NCBI GenBank assembly: GCA_003388555.1
Contig: QQVD01000048.1
Span: 1-64,000, forward strand
Source: Acidobacteriota bacterium
GTDB lineage: Bacteria; Acidobacteriota; Thermoanaerobaculia; Multivoradales; Multivoraceae
Direction: 5' to 3'
Length of the DNA: 64,000 nt
Below the pieces are notes generated by a model, which was not told the origin of the DNA, did no database searches, and worked only from the letters and a program-made list of their open reading frames with translations. Position numbers and translations under genes: made by a program. Positions 1-10,688 of this stretch are shown piece after piece. Numbering within the stretch: position 1 is the stretch's first letter; each line of letters starts with the position of its first letter.

Positions 1-2
1 CC

Positions 3-1751
3 ATCTACAAGGCCGAGGACACCCACGTGTTCTCGTCGAACTTCTTCCTCACCGGCACCTACTCGTACGGCGACTTCGGCTTCGCGCTGATCTCCCGCAC
101 CGTGCCGGGCTTCGAGAACGGCCTGTCACCCGGCGCTCCGCGGCCGATCTACGACAGCAACGCGGTCTGGCAGCAGAACTTCCTCTCCGGGTACGCGTCG
201 GCGCCGAACGACGAGTTGAAGATCGACGGTTCGTACTTCTTCAACACCGGTGGCGCCAGCCACGAGCTGAAGGTCGGCGGCCGCTACCGCAACTACGAGT
301 CCTTCTCGGACTTCGCGTGGGGCCCGGACAACACGTTCGATGTCTTCTGGGGCGTCTCGATCGCCCAGCGCGGTGTGGCGGGACCGACGACGATGGAGTA
401 CTTCTCCCTCTGGGCGCAGGACACCATCACCGTCGGCAAGGCGACGATCAACGTCGGTCTGCGTTTCGACGACCAGCAGGGCACCAACGAGGCGGTCAGC
501 GTGCCGGCTCACCCTGTGTTCTCGAGCACCATGCCGGCCGTGTCGATCACCCAGCCGTACAGCGATTTCAGCTGGAACTCCGTCCTGCCCCGCATCGGCG
601 TGACGTACGCCCTCGGCCAGGACCGCGACACCCTCCTGCGGGCGAGCTTCTCGCAGTTCGCCGATCAGCTCTCGGTCGCCAATGCCGCCTGGACGGCGCC
701 GACGGCCGAGGTCTACGGCTACTTCTACGACGGCATCGAGTCGGGCTTCTACGCGGCGGTCGGCTTCGACCCGCTCAACCCGAACACCTCGCCGAACACG
801 GTCGACCCTGGCCTCGACGCCCCGGTCACCACCGAGTTCATCGCCCAGGTCGAGCACTCGATCCTGCCCGAGCTGGTGGTCGGCGCGACGGTGACCATCC
901 GCAACATCACCGACATCCTCGACCAGCGTGAGAACGTGCGCACCGCCGGCGGCGGCCTGCGTCCCTCGACGGCAGCCGACTACGTGCTCAACCGCACCGT
1001 GAACGGCAACCTGGCCGACAACTTCGGCGGCGTGCCGTACGGAGCGCGCGGCTACCGGTTGGCGTGCTTCGACGCGTTCGATCCGACGCCTGGCTGCTAC
1101 GCCGGAGGCAACCACCTCTCGAACGGTGCGCGCGAGCGCAACTACGAGGGCATCTCGGTGAACTTCACCAAGCGCCTGTCGAACCGCTGGATGGCCCGCG
1201 GTTTCTACAGCACCGGTGAGTCCGAGTGGGACGTGCCGGCCGAGTGGACGGCTCTGAACAGCCCCACCGTCTTCCGTGGCGGTGGTCAGCGTGACGGCCA
1301 GATCTACCTCGAGCGGTCGACCGGCTCCGGCAAGGGCGAGCGTTTCCTGCAGTCGACCTGGACCGCCAACCTGAACGGCATGTACCAGGTGGCGCCGGAT
1401 CGCCCGTGGGGCTTCAACATCTCGGGCAGCATGCAGGCCCGTGAAGGCCACCCGGTGCCGTTCTACGACAACGTCGGCGGCGGCATCGGCAACGTCGACG
1501 TGTTCAACGGCGAGACCCCGCTCGATCGGTTCCGTCTCGACGACGTGATCACGTTCGACCTGCGGGTCGAGAAGGAGTTCGCGCTCTCCAGCGCGGTCAA
1601 CTTCACCTTCGGCATCGACGCCTTCAACATCACCAACGAGCAGACCCCGCTGTCGGTGCAGACCCGCACCGACTCGGGCACTCGTGGCTATCTCCAGGAC
1701 AACGTGGCGCCGCGGATCTACCGCCTCGGCGTGCGGCTGGGCTGGAAGTAG
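3..1751 (+). CDS. TonB-dependent outer-membrane receptor, C-terminal part (5' end outside window)
   Basis: The frame is open from the first complete codon of the window, so only the last 583 or so residues of a larger protein are seen. The sequence is rich in alternating aromatic and polar beta-strand segments (for example LLRASFSQFADQL and RWMARGFYSTGESEW) and ends in RIYRLGVRLGWK, a typical last barrel strand. This is the pattern of Oar-like TonB-dependent receptors, which usually carry an N-terminal carboxypeptidase-like domain and a plug that would lie upstream. It would sit in the outer membrane; the substrate cannot be told. Two hairpins follow the stop codon. Confidence 0.8.
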   Translation: MYKAEDTHVFSSNFFLTGTYSYGDFGFALISRTVPGFENGLSPGAPRPIYDSNAVWQQNFLSGYASAPNDELKIDGSYFFNTGGASHELKVGGRYRNYESFSDFAWGPDNTFDVFWGVSIAQRGVAGPTTMEYFSLWAQDTITVGKATINVGLRFDDQQGTNEAVSVPAHPVFSSTMPAVSITQPYSDFSWNSVLPRIGVTYALGQDRDTLLRASFSQFADQLSVANAAWTAPTAEVYGYFYDGIESGFYAAVGFDPLNPNTSPNTVDPGLDAPVTTEFIAQVEHSILPELVVGATVTIRNITDILDQRENVRTAGGGLRPSTAADYVLNRTVNGNLADNFGGVPYGARGYRLACFDAFDPTPGCYAGGNHLSNGARERNYEGISVNFTKRLSNRWMARGFYSTGESEWDVPAEWTALNSPTVFRGGGQRDGQIYLERSTGSGKGERFLQSTWTANLNGMYQVAPDRPWGFNISGSMQAREGHPVPFYDNVGGGIGNVDVFNGETPLDRFRLDDVITFDLRVEKEFALSSAVNFTFGIDAFNITNEQTPLSVQTRTDSGTRGYLQDNVAPRIYRLGVRLGWK

Positions 1752-1760
1752 TGGTGAGCG

Positions 1761-1824
1761 GCGACGCTGACAGTGACAGCGTCGCCTGAGACCCATCAGC
1801 CGTCCCGCCCCGCGCGGGACGGCT
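1761..1824 (+). terminator. Tandem hairpins after the TonB receptor gene
   Basis: Two perfect inverted repeats lie just after the receptor stop codon. The first has 9-bp arms at 1761-1769 and 1777-1785. The second has 11-bp arms at 1798-1808 and 1814-1824 with a 5-nt loop. There is no clear T-run, so termination is inferred from position and stability only. Confidence 0.55.
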
Positions 1825-2420
1825 CGTGGCCCCGATGGAGGTCTGCGCCGGGTGCGGCGAGTCGGAGAATCTTCTCGCGGGGACTGCCTGTCGCGCGAAC
1901 GCCTCGAGCGGCCGTTCGACAGCCCGCTGTGGTTGGTGCTCCCGCCCCTGAAGCCGACCTCGTTCGAGGGTGGCCCCGACTGCACGACCCGCTGCGAGCG
2001 GACCGCGCAGTCGGGGCCCTTTCTCTTCTTCGGGCTCTGCGACCGTGGCGTCGCGCGGCATCGACGGCCGGGCTCCGGACGCTCGTCGACGCTGAATACA
2101 CCAGATTCCAGGCGGCTCGTCCCAAAGCGCCGGTGCGCCGCGCAACCTCGCCGGCGAAGTCGGCGTAGCCGAACGGGAATCCGATCGGAGTCCGTGCATC
2201 GCCACGCGATCCCGGCGAGGGCCAGACACCAAAGCATGACGAGAGCGAACTCGGCAGCCCCAGCGGGCGAGCGGGTCGAGGAGAAGCGGCCGCGGCCGGG
2301 GACGGCTGGTCACCCTCTTGTTGGCGCCCACACCTCGCAGCCGCTCCCCTCAGCCGGCCTACGGTGCTCCACGGAACACTCCCTGAGCCGCACCACCCTC
2401 ATCTCTAGATTCTCCAGCTG
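1825..2420. other. Intergenic stretch with no supported gene
   Basis: About 600 bases between the receptor terminator and the AraC-type gene. Open frames exist on both strands, but their products are arginine- and proline-rich and show no domain or good ribosome binding site. They look like chance frames of GC-rich DNA. Confidence 0.4.
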
Positions 2421-3173
2421 ATGCAGAGCAGTGTGATCCTCTGGACCCTCCTCACGGGAGGCCTCGTCGTCTTCGCCGCCCTGGCGCTGGTGGCGGTGGC
2501 CTCGAGGCTGCGCCGGACTCGCCCCGATGCGTCGGCGACGCCCGCTGCTCACGAGGAGCTCGCCGACACTGCCCAGGACGAGGTGAAACCGCCCGACGAG
2601 AGTCTGGGCGACGAGGCGCGCCTCCTCGAAGCGCACCTTCGCGAGCAGCGGCCCTGGCTCGACGCCGAGCTCAGTCTGCACGACCTGGCGCACTCCCTCG
2701 ACAGCTCGCCGCAGCGCCTCTCCAAGGTCATCAACGACGGCCTCGGGGTCGGCTTCTACGCGCTGCTGAACAACTACCGCCTCGCCGAGTTCGAGCGCCT
2801 GGTCGAGGACCCCTCGAACCGCCGTCGTGCGGTGATCGAGCTCGCCAGCGAGGCCGGCTTCAGCAGCAAGGCCACGTTCTACCGCATCTTCCGTGAGGCG
2901 CACGGAGTGACGCCGACGGAGTATCGCCGGGCCATTGCCCGCCGCCGCGCGGCCGAGAAGAGCCGGCGAGGCGGCGAGCCGGTGGATTCCGAGGAGCGCC
3001 GACCGGTGCGCGGCAACCTCGCCCGTGGCCCCTTCGGCGCCACTCTCGGCAGCGCCGGCCTGGCCGGATCGCACGACTCCTTCGGCAGCCAGCAGCTGCG
3101 CAGCCGGACCGAGCTGCCGGCAGGCGCCGTCGCGCGCAGGCATGGCCCTGCCCTGAGGTACTGGCGGGGTTAG
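2421..3173 (+). CDS. Membrane-anchored AraC-type helix-turn-helix protein
   Basis: Residues 5-28 form one strongly hydrophobic helix. A charged linker follows, then an AraC-family DNA-binding domain at about residues 75-170, with the first helix-turn-helix near LSLHDLAHSLDSSPQRLSKV and the second ending in GVTPTEYRR. The last 70 residues are low-complexity and basic. This is shorter than the membrane AraC proteins with several N-terminal helices. The weak Shine-Dalgarno leaves the start uncertain. The target is unknown. Confidence 0.65.
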   Translation: MQSSVILWTLLTGGLVVFAALALVAVASRLRRTRPDASATPAAHEELADTAQDEVKPPDESLGDEARLLEAHLREQRPWLDAELSLHDLAHSLDSSPQRLSKVINDGLGVGFYALLNNYRLAEFERLVEDPSNRRRAVIELASEAGFSSKATFYRIFREAHGVTPTEYRRAIARRRAAEKSRRGGEPVDSEERRPVRGNLARGPFGATLGSAGLAGSHDSFGSQQLRSRTELPAGAVARRHGPALRYWRG

Positions 3174-3229
3174 CCGGGCGGCAGGTCCGATCGAAGCTCC
3201 GGCCCTGCGCTGGAAGCGGTGGCCGGCGT

Positions 3230-4102
3230 TCAGTCGCCCTGCGCCAGCGTGACGGCCTCGACCACCTTTGCGGCGGTGGAGACGACGCTGCTGTCGGGGA
3301 AGGCCTCGCGCAGCTCGGCGAGGGTCTGTTCGGCCTTGTCGAGCTTGCCCAGCCGCGCCCACGCCACGACGAGCCCGCCGAGGGCGACGTCGTTCGCTTC
3401 GGAGAGCTTCAGCGCCTTCTCGAACGACTTGCGCGCCGACGCCACGTCGTCGAGGCGTAGCTCGCACCAGCCGATCTTCGCCATCGCCATCGCGCGCCGC
3501 GCGGGATCGCTCCGCAGCTCGCGGCTCTTCGCCGCCTTCTCGAAGAACTCCTTGCTCACCCCGGAGAGGATGGTGGGGAAGTAGTGCTCACCGAGGCGCT
3601 CGTAGGCGTCGCCGCTCGCCTTGCCCTGGCTGGCCGCCTCGGCGTCGGCGGCGAGCGGGCCGAAGTCGGCCGGCACCGCACGCAGCATCGCCAGGTGCCG
3701 CGTCGGGTCGCCGCCCCAGCCCGACATCAATCCCAGGGTATTGATCCAGGGATCCAGAACGACGACATTGGGAATGGTGTTGACCATGAACTCGCGCCGC
3801 AGCCCGGCCTGGCTGTCGAAGTCGACCCGCACCAGCACGAAGCGCTCCGCCTGCTCGCGCACCTGCGGGCGCGGCCAGAAGTCGCGGTCCATCGCCCGGC
3901 ACGGCGCGCACCAGTCGGCGGCGAAGTCGAGCAGGATCGGCCGCTGCTCGGCCAGCGCCAGCTCCTTCGCCTGCTTCCACTCGGTGAGCCAGGTGAGCTC
4001 GCCGTCGGGTGAGGCGCCGGCAGCGTGCGCGGTGCCCGATACGAAGCCCAGGGTCATAGCCAGTGCGATCGCACCGAGCTCGACGCATCGAGTCCAGTTC
4101 AT
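3230..4102 (-). CDS. Exported thioredoxin-fold protein with TPR-like C-terminus
   Basis: The 290-residue product begins with a signal peptide (hydrophobic stretch ending near GTAHAAG) followed by a thioredoxin domain with active site WCAPC at about residues 67-71 and the cis-proline motif NTIPNVVV. The C-terminal half contains helical repeats resembling TPR units (ARKSFEKALKLSEANDVALGG). It probably acts as a periplasmic thiol-disulfide protein. The start was chosen because AAGGGGGA lies 5 bases upstream of the ATG and the signal peptide follows directly; the longer open frame upstream has no such support. Confidence 0.75.
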   Translation of the reverse strand: MNWTRCVELGAIALAMTLGFVSGTAHAAGASPDGELTWLTEWKQAKELALAEQRPILLDFAADWCAPCRAMDRDFWPRPQVREQAERFVLVRVDFDSQAGLRREFMVNTIPNVVVLDPWINTLGLMSGWGGDPTRHLAMLRAVPADFGPLAADAEAASQGKASGDAYERLGEHYFPTILSGVSKEFFEKAAKSRELRSDPARRAMAMAKIGWCELRLDDVASARKSFEKALKLSEANDVALGGLVVAWARLGKLDKAEQTLAELREAFPDSSVVSTAAKVVEAVTLAQGD

Positions 4103-4246
4103 CTGCTTCCCCCTTCGGTCCTCAGCGATGGGATGTGACTCGACGATAGCAGTCGCGATGCTGCCGAGTGCCCGCAGAAACCTCATTCCCTCTAGACTGG
4201 GCTTGGAGATCGCGCTCGCAATCAAGAGCAGAGGAAGTTCAATACC

Positions 4247-5548
4247 GTGAGGATCAAGGTTCCTGTAGGACAACGGCTCGCTCTCGGCGCGAGGCTGTCG
4301 TCCGGGCAGCGGCTGATGAGGGGTGGCGGGGCGATGACCCTCGTACTGCTGCTGTCTGTAGGGGGTGTGGGACGCCTCGACGGACAAGCTGTGGTCGGAT
4401 CGGTTCACATGATCAGTAGCCCGTTCATGCCGCAGTTCGGCAACCGGTGGACCTTCGACCCGCAGGTCGCGAGCCATTCCGACGGCGGAGCGTCTGTCCT
4501 CTGGGTTCGGGGCCAGAACGATCCAATCATCGGGATCATCTCATTGGCTTTGCCCGCTCGCGGCGTCTCCCCGTCGGGTGCACCAACGACGCCGGAGGCC
4601 GTACTGGGGGCAGCTGATTGTTGCGGGTTCCGGATCGCCGACCTTGCTGCTGCCCGGAGCGGCTCAGATGAGATCCTGGTCGTCTGGGAGGCCTCGGGTC
4701 TGCTCCGCGTGGGGGTTGCGCACCGAGACGACTTCATACTGCGGGATGTGGCCGACATCGTTCCGAGTGACCCTCCGTTCGCGATGGCGGCGACTGGCGA
4801 CGACACTTTGCTTGCCTACCGCTCCGGTTCTCATTTCTCGGTTCGGCGGTTCGAGGCCGGTGCCGGAGGGGAGGCGCTGCCGATCGCTACTCAACTGAGC
4901 GGAGCCGAGCTCGATGTAGTCGGGACGGGTAGCGGCGGTTTTGCAGCAGTCGCTTCCGGGCATGGGGTGGTGTCGCTGCAGACGTACGATGGCAAGGCGG
5001 CGCATCTGGATCCAGTGACGACAGTGAGTGCCGATATGGACCTGCTGGTCAGGCGGCCCACAGTGGCCTCGCTCACCGACGATCGACTGGTCGTTGTGTG
5101 GACCTCAGGGTCATCGTTGGGAGCGCTCGGGATCCGTTTCAGACTCCATCGGACCGATGGAACGCCACTGAGCCCGCCTCGCGCTCTTGCTACCTCGAGG
5201 CCCGGCAGTGGGATCGTCGCGCCGGCTGATGTCACTGCCACTCCTGAAGGTGGTTTCCTCGCAGCGTGGGCGATCGAAGTCGATGGCGGCTGGCAGGTGG
5301 TCGGTCGCCGTTTCGGTTCTCTCGGGCGCCCCATCGGTTCCGAGTTCGCCGTCAGTGACGCGCAGACCTATGTGCGTGACATCTCGCTGGGTGATCACTC
5401 TGGTGATTCTTCGCTCGCTGTTTGGAGCGGGTTCATCGAGATGAACCTGGATGTCTATGGAGCTGCCATCTACTCACGGGATGCCGTCTTCGTCGACGGC
5501 TTCGAGTCAGGCGATCTCACCGACTGGTCTCGGGCAGTCAGTCCCTAG
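4247..5548 (+). CDS. Secreted protein with C-terminal DGFESGDLTDWS tail, function unknown
   Basis: The 433-residue product has an N-terminal hydrophobic segment consistent with export (MTLVLLLSVGGVG; alternative ATG start at 4316) and many short beta-rich repeats resembling propeller blades. It ends in VFVDGFESGDLTDWSRAVSP. A terminal DGFESGDxxxW motif recurs on secreted proteins of Acidobacteriota and some other Gram-negatives and probably serves sorting. No catalytic motif was recognised. The GTG start is preceded by AGGAAG at moderate distance. Confidence 0.6.
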   Translation: MRIKVPVGQRLALGARLSSGQRLMRGGGAMTLVLLLSVGGVGRLDGQAVVGSVHMISSPFMPQFGNRWTFDPQVASHSDGGASVLWVRGQNDPIIGIISLALPARGVSPSGAPTTPEAVLGAADCCGFRIADLAAARSGSDEILVVWEASGLLRVGVAHRDDFILRDVADIVPSDPPFAMAATGDDTLLAYRSGSHFSVRRFEAGAGGEALPIATQLSGAELDVVGTGSGGFAAVASGHGVVSLQTYDGKAAHLDPVTTVSADMDLLVRRPTVASLTDDRLVVVWTSGSSLGALGIRFRLHRTDGTPLSPPRALATSRPGSGIVAPADVTATPEGGFLAAWAIEVDGGWQVVGRRFGSLGRPIGSEFAVSDAQTYVRDISLGDHSGDSSLAVWSGFIEMNLDVYGAAIYSRDAVFVDGFESGDLTDWSRAVSP

Positions 5549-5560
5549 CCGCGAGAGGCG

Positions 5561-5596
5561 GTTCGTGCGCCCCGGAGATTCCGGGGAGGTGCGAAC
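5561..5596 (+). terminator. Hairpin terminator after the secreted-protein gene
   Basis: A perfect 7-bp GC stem (5570-5576 with 5580-5586, loop GAT) is enclosed by a second pairing GTTCG/CGAAC (5561-5565 with 5592-5596). The remaining bases up to 5912 contain no supported gene. Confidence 0.5.
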
Positions 5597-5912
5597 GTCG
5601 GTCTCGGTGAACCGGCCGCAGTGGTCGCCAGCCTTCTGGTGGTTCTGCATCTCGAGCTCGCCGGTCACCCGGCGCCTTTTGTACGACCTTTCGGCTGGCG
5701 ATTCGACGAGCGCAGGTCCACCAAGTCCGAGGCGGTCCGAAGCCGGAAGCAGGCCCGGTGCAGTCGGAGCGTGATGCAGCACGCACGGTGCGCGTCTGCG
5801 CCCACAGCATGCGCCGGGTAGATTCCGACTTCGAGAGATCACCGGAGCGGCGCAACGAATCCGAGAGCTTCGTGGCGTCCTGTACCGAGAGCAGCACAGA
5901 CCGAGGACTTCC

Positions 5913-7634
<1,722 letters not shown>

Positions 7635-7716
7635 GAAAGGGCTAAGGGGCTGGCCGTTGACTTCCTCATGAAGCCGTCCGTACGGTAGTCAGCGTCAACA
7701 ACGGATCGATCCCGAC

Positions 7717-7974
7717 ATGCCGACGTCGACACTCAGTTCGAAAGGGCAGATCACGCTGCCCAAAGCGATCCGAGACCGCTTGGGGCTGGTCGAGGGAGAT
7801 GTGCTCGAGTTCACCGTCGACCTGGACGGGAGCATTCGCCTCCGGCCGCGGCTGAACCGGGGTGCCTCCGGAGTGCTGCGCGACTACGCTCCGGAAGACC
7901 CGGTCTCGGTCGAGGAGATGCGCACCGCCGTTCGGGGTCGGGTCCGCCGCCGATCGTCGCCGCGAACCCGATGA
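7717..7974 (+). CDS. AbrB/SpoVT-type antitoxin (VapB-like)
   Basis: Residues 1-48 form a classic swapped-hairpin AbrB domain (STLSSKGQITLPKAIRD, then GDVLEFTVDLDGSIRLRP). Such proteins repress their own operon and neutralise a PIN-domain toxin encoded directly downstream. Here the following frame overlaps by 4 bases but encodes only a shortened PIN protein, so this antitoxin is probably orphaned. Confidence 0.8.
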   Translation: MPTSTLSSKGQITLPKAIRDRLGLVEGDVLEFTVDLDGSIRLRPRLNRGASGVLRDYAPEDPVSVEEMRTAVRGRVRRRSSPRTR

Positions 7975-8183
7975 TCGGGCTCGGACCAGTGCCCTCTTGG
8001 CGGACGGTCGCTTCGCGTTCGAGCATCCAAGAGGACCTGACTCGCGCGATCGCCAGATACGAGAACGGCACCGCCGACCTCTCGGACTACCTGATCGGCG
8101 ATCGTGCCGAACGTTCGGGTACACGGACGACGTACACCTTCGATCGGGCTTTACGCGACAACGAACGATTCACCCTCCTCTGA
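7971..8183 (+). pseudogene. Internally deleted PIN-domain toxin (VapC remnant)
   Basis: The frame begins MIGL, as VapC proteins do just before LDTN, but runs straight into unrelated residues. The C-terminal half is recognisable: a final PIN segment with ADLSDYLIGDRAERSG and the ending YTFDRALRDNERFTLL. The first catalytic Asp region and roughly 60 central residues are missing, so a catalytic toxin is not expected. The 4-base overlap with the antitoxin shows it was once the partner gene. Confidence 0.65.
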
Positions 8184-8283
8184 GGCTCGAGGCCTGGGCT
8201 CCTCGTTCTGTCGGTCGACCCGGCACAACGACGTTCCCGACCATAGGAAGGGCGGCGGAGCGGGCTGGTAAAATCGCAGAGCG

Positions 8284-8519
8284 ATGGCACAGGCCGACAG
8301 CCATTCAGAGCGCGAGAAGCGGCGCAAGCAGCGACGTTTGGAGCCCAGCCAGTGGCCGAACCGGCGTTTCGATCTCGGATCCGAACCAACCGACGATCTG
8401 ACCGCGGTCACGACCGCCGCCGAGCGCCTCGCCATGGTGTGGCCGCTCACCATAGGAGCTGGCGACTCGCAGGCCGTCCGATCCCGGACTACCCCCGTCG
8501 GGATCGCCGGGAAAGCTGA
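8284..8519 (+). pseudogene. Frameshifted small conserved-type gene
   Basis: From the ATG the protein reads through LEPSQWPNRRFDLG and AAERLAMVWPLT. At about 8450-8457 the coherent reading shifts frame and continues SWRLAGRPIPDYPRR before a TGA at 8517. The two halves join smoothly if one base is restored. The family (small proteins with an ERLxxVWPLTxxxWxxxGxP motif) is one I associate with genes next to nucleotidyltransferase-type modules, but I cannot name it. A sequencing error would give the same picture. Confidence 0.4.
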
Positions 8520-8669
8520 TCCGGCCGGGCGATCCCCGTTGAGCGAACCCGTCCTGCACCAGGACTTGCGCACGCACCGGGCGGGCGAAGGATCTGCTCC
8601 GAGAGCAGCCGTAGCCACCGTTCGCCGAGCCGCGCGCCGTGCGATGGCCCGAGTAACGATGGGCGAGAC

Positions 8670-8718
8670 TGGAGCCGATGAGCGGACTTGAACCGCTGAC
8701 CTGCTGATTACGAATCAG
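8670..8718 (-). tRNA. 3' fragment of tRNA-Thr(CGT): probable island attachment site
   Basis: Read on the minus strand, this gives an anticodon arm with loop TTCGTAA (anticodon CGT), a variable region, a perfect T arm (AGCGG-TTCAAGT-CCGCT), the 3' acceptor strand CATCGGC, a discriminator T and an encoded CCA. The D arm and 5' acceptor strand are absent: sequence beyond 8718 does not continue the tRNA. A 3' half-tRNA next to a tyrosine integrase is the usual duplicate left when an element integrates into a tRNA gene. The intact copy should lie at the other end of the element. Confidence 0.75.
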
Positions 8719-8820
8719 AAATACAGAGTGTGCCTGAGCTTGCGGAAGCTTGGGAAGTGCTGGAAATACTGGGATGCGTTCTCGTTCGGTTGGGCTGAGT
8801 TTGTCTGGCTTTGCGCCGTC

Positions 8821-8841
8821 GTGATGGTACCGTGATGGTAC
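8821..8841 (+). repeat. Tandem 10-bp direct repeat upstream of the integrase
   Basis: GTGATGGTAC occurs at 8821-8830 and again at 8832-8841, an 11-bp period close to one helical turn. It lies between the tRNA fragment and the integrase start, where integrase arm-type or excisionase binding sites are often found. The role is inferred from position only. Confidence 0.45.
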
Positions 8842-8866
8842 AAGCGACACTGAGGAGCTGGCCCAC

Positions 8867-10099
8867 ATGCGCGGAAAGATCACGAAGACAGCCGTAGACA
8901 AGCTCGAACCCACAATCCGAGAGGATGGTTCGAGAGCGCCGAACCGCCTCTGGGACACCGACGTTACGGGCTTCGGTTGTCTCGCCACCAAGGCTGGCAC
9001 CAAGTCCTTCATCTTCCAGTATCGGCTCAAGGGGCAGGCACGAGGCACTGCTCCTAAGCGCATTACCATCGGCAAGTTCGGAGACGTGACCCCGGACCAG
9101 GCGAGAGCCATTGCGCGCGATCTCCTACTCGATGTGCGAGGTGGGAAGGATCCGAAGGAGAAATGGGGCGGCCAGCAGAATCGCACCGTGGCAGACCTGG
9201 CTTCGCACTATCTCGAAGAACACCTTCCTCGTCGCAAGAAAGTGCCCCGGCCGGCGACGATCCGCAACTACAGGATTCTCGTCGAACGTCACTTGCTGCC
9301 CGCGTTGGGCGGTCGGCAGGTTGCCGACATCGAGCGGCAGGACATCGAGCGGCTCCATCTCTCGATGCGGGAGACGCCCTACCAAGCCAACAGGATGCTG
9401 TCCTCTGCCCGGCAACTCTTCGTCCACGCAGAGCGGTTGGGATGGCGTCCCAACAACTCGAATCCGGTGAATGCAATCGAGAAGTATCCAGAGGAACGAA
9501 GAGGCGCAAAGAAGGAGGTCATGCTGACCCCCGAGCAGATGCGGCTCCTGCTGCGGGCGATTGAGGACTTCCGAGGCGACGAGGGCGATCCCTATGCGGC
9601 TGCTGCGATCGAGTTCGTGTTCTGGACTGGATGGAGGATCAACGAGGTGCTCGCGCTGCGGTGGGATGACGTGGACGTCGAGCGATCTGTCGCTCGACTC
9701 CGAGAGACGAAGACCTCAGAAGAGGAGTATCGAGTGCTGCCTGCCGAAGCCTCAGCTGTCCTGCTGAAGGTTGCTCGTTCGGCGGTGTCTCCGCACGTGT
9801 TCGTCGGGCGCGATGGGAGAGCCGCGCTCACGACGGTGAAGAGACCGTGGGAGCGAATTCGGAAGCTGGCCGATCTCGATGGGTTGGAGGGCCTCGGTCC
9901 TCTGCGTCTTCACGACCTACGCCACAACACTGTGTCTTGGGACGTAAGCCGAGGTACGTCCCTCGAAATGGCCGGTAAGGCCGTCGGGCACCGATCACGC
10001 CAAGCGACGGAGGTGTACGCCCACTTCGCGCCTGATGCGCTGCGCCGCAGCGCGAACGAACGTGCGGCTGCAATGCGCAAGGCGATCAACTCCCGTTGA
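8867..10099 (+). CDS. int: Tyrosine integrase of the genomic island
   Basis: This 410-residue protein has an N-terminal arm-binding domain (about residues 1-100), a SAM-like core-binding domain (105-200) and a C-terminal catalytic domain. Catalytic residues are visible: R257 in TGWRINEVLALRW, H349 and R352 in LHDLRHN, H375 in VGHRSR and Y384 in EVYAHF. It is a P4-type integrase that inserts the element into a tRNA gene, consistent with the tRNA-Thr remnant 150 bases upstream. GAGGA precedes the ATG. Confidence 0.92.
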   Translation: MRGKITKTAVDKLEPTIREDGSRAPNRLWDTDVTGFGCLATKAGTKSFIFQYRLKGQARGTAPKRITIGKFGDVTPDQARAIARDLLLDVRGGKDPKEKWGGQQNRTVADLASHYLEEHLPRRKKVPRPATIRNYRILVERHLLPALGGRQVADIERQDIERLHLSMRETPYQANRMLSSARQLFVHAERLGWRPNNSNPVNAIEKYPEERRGAKKEVMLTPEQMRLLLRAIEDFRGDEGDPYAAAAIEFVFWTGWRINEVLALRWDDVDVERSVARLRETKTSEEEYRVLPAEASAVLLKVARSAVSPHVFVGRDGRAALTTVKRPWERIRKLADLDGLEGLGPLRLHDLRHNTVSWDVSRGTSLEMAGKAVGHRSRQATEVYAHFAPDALRRSANERAAAMRKAINSR

Positions 10100-10205
10100 C
10101 TCGGTGTTGACGCGCTCGTATGTAGATCCGGTTCCGGACGGGGAGCCGTACCACTCGAACGGCTTCGCAGCGGGTGACAGGTCGTCCACTGGTACTATTT
10201 GAGTC

Positions 10206-10688
10206 ATGAGAGTTCGACGCACTTCGATACAGGGCAGGCAGGCGCACCGCAAGGTTGGCGCCCTTGCTGTGCTGCTGTTGCTTGTCGTGCCCGGAATCGC
10301 TTGGTGCCATGAGTGCGTGTTTGGCGTTTGCTCGCAGCCGGGGGGCTTCGTCAGGGGCGCCGATTCACACCCAAGTCGCGGCGCCGCCACCGACTCTCGT
10401 ATGGCGGAACACTGTGATCAGCGCAGCGACCCCGCCGAAGTGTCTCTCGGCCTAGCTGCGAGTGGCCCGAAGGCCGAGCTGACGGACAACTGCTGTTCGG
10501 CGGAGTCCCCTGCGGTGTCAGGCGAGCTGGCTCGCGCGGGGAGCGGAGGGTACGATCCGCTCATCACCGAGGGCCCGAGGGCCAAGCTGGAGGAGTTCGC
10601 CAGGACAGCGGTACTTCTCAATCTGCAAGCCGGCCTCGCGAATCCAGGCCCTCCCCTCTTCAGACTTCACGGCGCACTGTTGCTTTGA
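10206..10688 (+). CDS. Small exported Cys/His-containing protein, unknown
   Basis: A signal peptide is clear (residues 15-32, VGALAVLLLLVVPGIAWC). The mature part carries scattered metal-ligand-type residues (CHECVFGVC near the signal cleavage site, EHCDQ, NCCSAE) and a hydrophobic tail. Located at the start of the copper block, it could bind metal in the periplasm, but no family was recognised. It might be cleaved as a lipoprotein or be membrane-bound; neither is certain. Confidence 0.5.
   Translation: MRVRRTSIQGRQAHRKVGALAVLLLLVVPGIAWCHECVFGVCSQPGGFVRGADSHPSRGAATDSRMAEHCDQRSDPAEVSLGLAASGPKAELTDNCCSAESPAVSGELARAGSGGYDPLITEGPRAKLEEFARTAVLLNLQAGLANPGPPLFRLHGALLL

Noticed and set aside
126-2237. 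Long minus-strand frame of 703 codons
   Set aside because: It lies antisense to the receptor gene, is extremely rich in Arg and Val and has no domain; an artefact of GC-rich codon use.
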